Positions 22,801-27,769 of a stretch of DNA of 27,769 nt are shown here, one piece after another. How positions within the stretch are numbered: the first letter of the stretch is position 1; the number at the start of each line of letters is the position of its first letter. The DNA lies in contig JBHJMP010000058.1 of NCBI GenBank assembly GCA_043381765.1, positions 1-27,769 of the forward strand, written 5' to 3'. The notes below the pieces were generated by a model. It worked only from the letters and a program-made list of their open reading frames with translations. It was not told where the DNA came from and searched no databases. This DNA is from Collodictyon triciliatum. Its lineage: Eukaryota > CRuMs. The position numbers were made by a program, and so were the translations under genes.

Positions 22801-25800
22801 TCAGCAGGAGTAGTAATCCTACTCGAGACATCTTGAATATTTCTGATGAGTCCTCCAACAAACGCATTATTGTGAACCCTTCAGCATGGCTCACTTCAGA
22901 CTCAAATACCTATTGGACAGATTATATACCTCAAGTAAATATAAGATACTAATTACTTGCTTTCCTTCATTTTTAAATGATTGTGCAGATTTACAGTTAA
23001 AAATATCAATTTCTTCTTTTCCTTCATATTATAGACTATCATCATTATGCGATACTTTTTAAAACTAAATCTTGCTAATGCCTTTTCTTATTCATTTAGC
23101 AATTTTATACATTTAACGAATTTTTTTAATACATTTGGGTTTACTTTTTTTTTTTTTAACTACTAGTTGGGTGACCGTGTTTATTACCTCCTCTCTGGAC
23201 ATAAATCATTCGTTGAGAACAACAAGGATATAATACCTCGAAAAACGGTGTATCCGTGGGAGCATCCTCTAAACTTTAGGCTTCCCCACTATCGTTGCTA
23301 TGTTGCAAGTATCGTTCGATTTACCAAAAAAAAGAAAAAAAAGAAAAGAGAATACATAAATAAATTAAATAAAAAACTATTTGTGACTTATTTAAATTAA
23401 CTTTAAAATTCACCTATTATAATCTAAACTAAATTAATTTCTATAGATATTGAATATCTGATCGGATGGAAGAGTAGCCGAAACTACATACGCTCAAATA
23501 TTGTTGAAATAACATTGCAATCACTGGATGACTATAGAATCTCGTTCACTGTCGACTACATAGATTCATCAGACCCTTGTAAGACGAATCAGTACTGACC
23601 ATACACATTTATTATATTGTTAAAACAACTTTAATGAACTATTACTTGGCTTACTCCAACACTCAAAACTAACTATATTATGCACAGCCTTCATCGTATT
23701 GGAAAAAAGATTTAATGACTCTACCGAAATTGATTGGGTCAAAGGAATGCAAGTTTCCGCTTTCTATAGAGAAGCCGGGAATGGCACCTGGTATACCGGG
23801 AAAATCAGATCGTAATAAATTACAATCAATTTCTTTCTTTTCCATTAATTTGATTAGCTTTTATTTGGATCAACAAAGGAAGGATGCATATAAATTCTCC
23901 CACGTTGCATTTTGAAAATACTGCAATTTATTTTTATTAATTGTAGATGCCACAATAAAAAATGATTTAGAATATTTGTATCTTATAATGGAAACTTGAC
24001 AGAATTAAAAGAGACACTGGACGCGATTACTGGCAAGTTTTACGCATTCAATGGTACTTTTACTTCTTTTTTCTTTCCTCAAAAGCAATACAGAATCATT
24101 TTGTAAAAAATTGAATAAAGGGGGGAAAAATCGTCTTTTCGTTAAGCATTAAATTGGAGTTTAAATGTTGCATGCTGTTCTGAATTTCCTCTTTCATTAT
24201 CATCGAAGGGACGCCACGTCCGAAGATACAATGAGCCCTTGGGAGCTGCTGTCAGGTGAAGTTAGAAGGTTCCCCCCACCGCATGATTACCTTTCAGACA
24301 GAGGTAAAATTTCACAATGCCCATTACATGCTGAGTCAACGATATCGTTTATGCATATTTTTCTCTCTCTTCATCACGTCCATTTACATTCATCAGCGAA
24401 TACCATTAATATCCAATTTGTGACGCGTAAAATGATATGCAGAATGTAATTGAATAAGATATCTATTTGCATGTGCTTATGAAATAGGTGACATTATTCT
24501 AAGCACATTTCTCTTATTTGTGGGCAACTGTATAGATGTTGAAATCTACCTAGAGGCCATTGAAATGCTTCGTCGGGACCCAGTTTCCATTCATTTCTTT
24601 GAGCCGGTTGATGTGAAAAGATACACAGATTATGCAAAGATGTTTCCTTATCGCCTTGACCTAGAAATCGTCCGAAAGAGATTGATGCGCCATTTCTATC
24701 GTTCCGAAATGGTAACTTACTTTCCCTTTGATGGTTTCTTCCTTATTATGCGCATGTTTCTTAAAAACACATCAAAACAAATCAGCAAACTATGACCAAA
24801 TTTATGTAAACAAAAAGAAGCAAAATCAACCATTCGATGAGCATTTTCTCGATGTGTACAATAGCCTCGCATACTCTTGCAGTGGATTCCAAACTCTTTT
24901 TTTTTTTTTAATGTATTGTTTGTAGAGCCTTTTATGTTAACAGAACACTAAATACTTCTAATGATTTAGTCCATCATCCATGACTTCAAAATGATTGCAA
25001 GAAATTCTGTAGAGTTTAATGTAAAAGACACAGACATATACAACTTCGGCGATAGTTTGGTAAAGAGAGTACAGGACTTTGTGAAATCAGGTGACTTGGT
25101 TAGCCACAAAGCTCGTATGTATCAAAGTGTTTTATTGAAAATAAAAATTCTGTCTGAATGCTTAGATGAAATATTTGAATTTTTTCATACTTTTTTCATT
25201 TCCTTCCCTTTTTTGTTTTATTCTCGGTGAATATATATTTTCATTTATTTATTCATTTCTTAAGGAAAAAAAAAGGGCGCATATTCAAGTCTCTAGAAGT
25301 ATATTTACCTCGTTTCTATTAACAGGGGGTAGAATCACACCTGATTTACAAAGTCCTGGAGTTTCGAACTTTACAAGAAAGCGACTGAGATGGGTTTCTA
25401 CTGCAGCCGAACCAAAACCATCTTCGGAACAAAAGTCTTCCCCACCAAACAAACAGCTCAAACAAACAACCTCAAACGAGCCACCGCAGAAGAGTATAAC
25501 AGCGCACGAAAATTTGTTGTTTGCAAACCCACCTCCGCAAATCACAAATACTGATGACAACCAATCCAGACGAAGCATGAGACTTCGACTTCCATTGCAG
25601 TCCGAAACAAAAGACTACAATATTGGCTCGTCGTTGTATCCTTTATCTCCTGCACAGGTTCAGCGAAGTCCGTTCGCTGTTCCATCACGGGATTCATCAC
25701 AAGGTCAAACACAAAGCACCGCCTCGAGCGAAGGCAATGATGGCCCTGCATCGAGAATTCGGCGGGTTAGGTCGCCTCCGCGGCTTCATACTGTCAAGAG

Positions 25801-25828
25801 AGCCCAGAATCACTCTCCGCCAGAGTGA
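16841..25828 (+). CDS. BRWD/PHIP-type WD40-bromodomain chromatin protein (30 exons)
   Basis: A nuclear histone reader and probable CUL4 adaptor by family. Exons: 16841-16895, 17055-17245, 17355-17664, 17860-17945, 18080-18154, 18330-18404, 18598-18729, 18864-18983, 19120-19167, 19432-19616, 19755-19822, 19932-20029, 20201-20363, 20542-20592, 20700-20860, 20944-21056, 21181-21226, 21419-21456, 21628-21677, 21815-22276, 22430-22567, 22768-22934, 23167-23308, 23447-23578, 23688-23811, 24003-24053, 24209-24303, 24536-24711, 24970-25090, 25326-25828. Phases agree throughout (1391 aa). Domains in order: N-terminal YFLVAHFL...GP helical region as in PHIP, WD40 propeller (214-606), PPHLVPQGELRDRTGQPYGG linker, acidic Ser-rich segment, crypto-Tudor-like region (925-1125), one bromodomain (1126-1224), basic Pro/Ser tail. 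Animal BRWD proteins carry two bromodomains; this has one. The first exon is the least certain. Confidence 0.9.
18080..20860 (+). other. WD40 propeller region of the BRWD protein
   Basis: Exons 5-15 encode successive WD repeats. Readable cores include GHVLPVYCSIFDRSG, GADDQIIKSW, GSVSGQVRIW, SSAWDGYVYCY, GSGDGTVRVWDL, IWDVYSSKKIHQLSGHTQPV and AGYDGKIIFWDLRSG, then LSFSADG and DKGGYTTLYG. This order matches the BRWD/PHIP propeller. Many introns split blades at the W-D or G-D turns. An (AAAAG)n array (19236-19340) and an (ATT)n tract (about 18824-18846) sit in its introns. Confidence 0.85.
19236..19340. repeat. (AAAAG)n array in a BRWD intron
   Basis: About 21 AAAAG units lie in the intron between BRWD exons 9 and 10. 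The same pentanucleotide also occurs at 7299-7373 in the PDE/RSPH9 spacer. Confidence 0.96.
21815..22276 (+). other. Acidic, serine-rich linker exon of the BRWD protein
   Basis: The second-longest BRWD exon encodes about 153 residues rich in Asp, Glu, Ser, His and Asn (for example DLDEDEEAASDSQEH and NSDSEDDYHNRNEQ). It is followed by basic patches such as SSRKATSRRQTH. This is typical intrinsically disordered sequence between the propeller and histone-binding modules, and would be rich in phosphorylation sites. Confidence 0.75.
22768..25090 (+). other. Crypto-Tudor-like region and single bromodomain of the BRWD protein
   Basis: Exons 22-27 align in order with the region preceding BRWD bromodomain 1: NPSAWLTSD, LGDRVYYLLSGHKSF, VDYIDSSDPFIVLEKRF, WVKGMQVSAFYREAGNGTWY, then TMSPWELL. 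Exons 28-29 encode the bromodomain. Its ZA loop reads FFEPVDVKRYTDYAKMFPYR, followed by LDLEIVRKRL. The acetyl-lysine-contacting asparagine is retained as FN in ARNSVEFN. The canonical proline of the PMDL motif is replaced. By family analogy this tandem reads methylated and acetylated histone tails. Confidence 0.8.
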
Positions 25829-26375
25829 AGAGCTAACAAATGAGCAGACTTCTAGCCTTTCCCTTTTATTCTTTGTCATAAAGACACACCATCATTATGA
25901 ATGAAACACATAGCGAATGGAAAAGAGTAGCTCTTTTATATGCTACATGTTTGCTGTGATTAATTATTTGAATTATGTACGATTACAGATGGGTATTGTA
26001 TTCTCCCCTTTTTCTTTTCTTTTCTTTTCACACGATTTGTAGTCTTTGGATTGATTTAATTTATTGGGCGAGGTTTCAGCAATTAAGTGAATCATAGTCC
26101 CAAAGGTATATTTAGGTTTTAATTCTGGTAGTGGTGACTCTCATGAATCGGTGGTTTCGATGTATTTGCGAAGTTCTTGAAGCTAAATATTCGGCGATTG
26201 AGATGAAATGACTGCGTATGTTAACACTAGAATCGCAAAGTCATAGCCTTGCAAAGTAAAGGTTGATTCATTCGCGGTTTGTTTGTTTGTTTGTTTGTTT
26301 GTTTGTTTGTTTGTTTGTTTGTTTGTTTGTTTGTTTGTTTGTTTGTTTGTTTGTTTGTTTGTTTGTTTGTTTGTT
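25829..26375. repeat. Spacer between convergent genes, with (TTTG)n
   Basis: Positions 25829-26277 follow the BRWD stop codon and show no gene; they are probably 3' untranslated sequence for the plus-strand gene. Positions 26278-26376 are about 25 perfect TTTG units. Their right edge touches the stop codon of the minus-strand gene, so the repeat would form the beginning of that gene's 3' untranslated region as (CAAA)n. Confidence 0.8.
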
Positions 26376-27708
26376 TCAAAATACTTCCAAATCTACCTCT
26401 GATGTCACACTTGTCAGATACTTAAGCATCGAAATCAGAATATCTGTGAGTATTTAGTGAAATATGTAAATATGTGTGTTAAGGTTAATCATGCGGTAAT
26501 CATGGCTTCTGAAATAGAAGAAAAAATAATGGCGCATATCTTTTTTTAAAAAAAAATACCTGACGATGGATTTTTCTGGATAATCTTCTGCTCCAAAATC
26601 TAGAAAAAAATTATGGTTTTCATATGGATATCCTTTATGAAGTATTTTATTTAAAATAAAAATATATGAACAAACTCTCATAGCAGGCGATAATTTGTTA
26701 AGGACGCAGTTTTCTTGCAAAACAGGTTTGGATGTATAACGAAAATTAGCACACAGTCCTCTTGTCAGTGAATGTATCTAGTAAAGTTAATAAAAGCCGA
26801 TATTTATCTGGTCTGAAATGAACTTGCTCTTTTGTTAACTTTTTTTTCAATCCCTTCTCAATAAAAAAAACAAACAAACAAACACTAAATAGACACTGAT
26901 AAATAGAAAATAAACGGAAATCTTCCTTAGAATGTGAGGGGAAAAAAGCATCTTTGTGGTCGATAACAGATAGTCTCATATGGTGTTGTATCAAGATGAC
27001 CTCATACTTGGTCTAAAAGAACATCTGTATCCTTCGTCTACCAGGTAAAGATTCATGTAGGAAACTTTGAGTATTTTCGTAGACATGGCACAATCTAAAC
27101 TGGGCGAATTGTTTGCTGATTCTTACCTTGCTCTGGTCACCCAAACTCTTGGGATAATATGAGTCTGCAAACGCAACAAGAATCTGTCGAATCTTTAACG
27201 AATTGCAATTACTTTAAACATGAATTTGTATTACATCCACAAAGTCAAACGAAAAAGAAAAAAGAAAAAAGAAAAAAGAAAAAAAAGAAAAGAAAAAGAA
27301 AAAGAGAAGAAAAGGAAAAAGAAAAGAAAAGGAAAAAGAAAAGAAAAGGAAAAAGAAAAGAAAAGGAAAAAGAAAAAGGAAAAAGGAAAAAGAAAAAAGA
27401 AAAGAAAAGAAAAAGAAAAGAAAAAGAAAAGAAAAAGAAAAAAGAAAAGAAAATATTAGTAAAAAAACCAAACAAAACAAAAGAAAACAAAAGAATAAGA
27501 AAATGCAAGATAGGAAACCTGGAAATCTGTCGATCACGGCAGCAGCTCCATAAAGGCGATCTGCAGAGGCGATCCAGACAAGTTCCATACCCACCTAACC
27601 CCATACCACAAGTTCATGACCTGTCAGATCCGAGGCCGCCTGCCAAACCAAAGCCTCTTCTTTCCTTTGTATGTCAAAGGTTTCACGTACCCAAAGCTCT
27701 CGTTTGGC
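26376..27708 (-). CDS. Unidentified multi-exon gene, 3' part (continues beyond the right edge)
   Basis: I do not recognise the family. The 3' end is well supported: exons 26777-26676, 26599-26560 and 26443-26376 join in frame to give IHSLTRGLCANFRYTSKPVL, ENCVLNKLSPAMR, ILEQKIIQKNPSSD and ILISMLKYLTSVTSEVDLEVF, then TGA at the edge of the TTTG array. The composition suggests alpha-helical repeats. Further upstream, 27164-27127 ends in a canonical GTAAGAA donor, and 27708-27519 encodes coding-like sequence (AKRELWVRETFDIQRKEEAL, later ELVWIASADRLYGAAAVIDR) interrupted by an in-frame TAG at 27595-27597. How these upstream blocks connect, and whether the 5' block belongs to the same gene, is not resolved. 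The intervening introns contain long purine repeats. Confidence 0.5.
27250..27455. repeat. Purine-only GA-rich tract
   Basis: About 200 bp of almost exclusively A and G on the plus strand, as irregular GAAAAA, GAAAAG and GGAAAA units, grading into AAAACAAA-type repeats to 27495. It lies in an apparent intron of the minus-strand gene. Predicted KKRKEK and FFLFSF peptides are artefacts. Such homopurine tracts can form triplex DNA. Confidence 0.93.
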
Positions 27709-27725
27709 CTCCAAAAAAACATGTA

Positions 27726-27726
<1 letters not shown>

Positions 27727-27758
<32 letters not shown>

Positions 27759-27769
27759 AAGAAAAAAAA
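27727..27769. repeat. Poly-A tract at the right edge
   Basis: A run of about 43 nearly pure adenines (with a short AAGAAAGAA interruption) ends the window. On the minus strand it is the pyrimidine-rich sequence upstream of an apparent acceptor at 27710-27709. Confidence 0.9.

Noticed and set aside
26791-26850. Minus-strand frame EQVHFRPDKYRLLLTLLD as an exon of the last gene
   Set aside because: It is attractive, but the following confirmed exon (26777-26676) starts at a good acceptor in a different phase, and no donor joins the two in frame. It is more likely the 3' part of an intron.
27220-27604. Lys/Arg-Glu-rich and Phe/Leu/Ser-rich frames
   Set aside because: They are translations of a homopurine tract and its complement, not a nuclear-localisation or membrane protein.
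1-27769. tRNA or rRNA genes
   Set aside because: Scanning by eye for box A/B-like sequences (for example GGTTCGA near 18664) found only matches inside BRWD coding exons without a cloverleaf; no rRNA-like sequence was seen.

Overview
This window is AT-rich nuclear DNA from a unicellular eukaryote. It has spliced genes with many short GT-AG introns, long A/T-rich simple repeats in nearly every intron and spacer, and two assembly gaps (N at 1221-1320 and 11329-11963). One gene encodes a radial-spoke head protein, so the organism almost certainly builds motile 9+2 cilia or flagella at some life stage. I cannot place the lineage. The intron density and repeat style would suit a flagellated protist (a rhizarian is only a guess), and nothing looks bacterial, organellar or viral.

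Layout, left to right. (1) 348-7248, plus strand: a 20-exon gene for a membrane-anchored class I 3',5'-cyclic-nucleotide phosphodiesterase, with several N-terminal transmembrane segments and a full catalytic domain. (2) 7726-9225, minus: a five-exon RSPH9 orthologue. (3) 9423-9909, plus: a weak cysteine-rich candidate gene that would overlap the end of the next gene. (4) 9870-10854, minus: the C-terminal half of an ADP-ribosylhydrolase of the ARH1 (ADPRH) family; its N-terminal half is unresolved and may lie in the second gap. (5) 12310-15243, minus: a four-exon gene for leucine-rich repeats fused to a degenerate protein kinase (pseudokinase) and a C-terminal SAM domain. (6) 16841-25828, plus: a 30-exon BRWD/PHIP-type chromatin reader (WD40 repeats, acidic linker, crypto-Tudor region, one bromodomain, basic tail). 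(7) about 27708-26376, minus: the 3' part of an unidentified multi-exon gene that enters from the right edge.

The genes have no evident operon-like relationship. The LRR-pseudokinase gene and the BRWD gene are divergent across a 1.6 kb spacer with a short perfect palindrome. The BRWD gene and the last gene converge on a (TTTG)n tract. Coding models were built by hand: each exon keeps frame with its neighbours through GT-AG junctions, and totals close exactly (771, 306, 827 and 1391 residues for genes 1, 2, 5 and 6). Splice junctions are inferred and no transcript evidence was available. Recurrent donors of the form GTTTG, GTTCG and GTTTTT suggest relaxed 5' splice sites.
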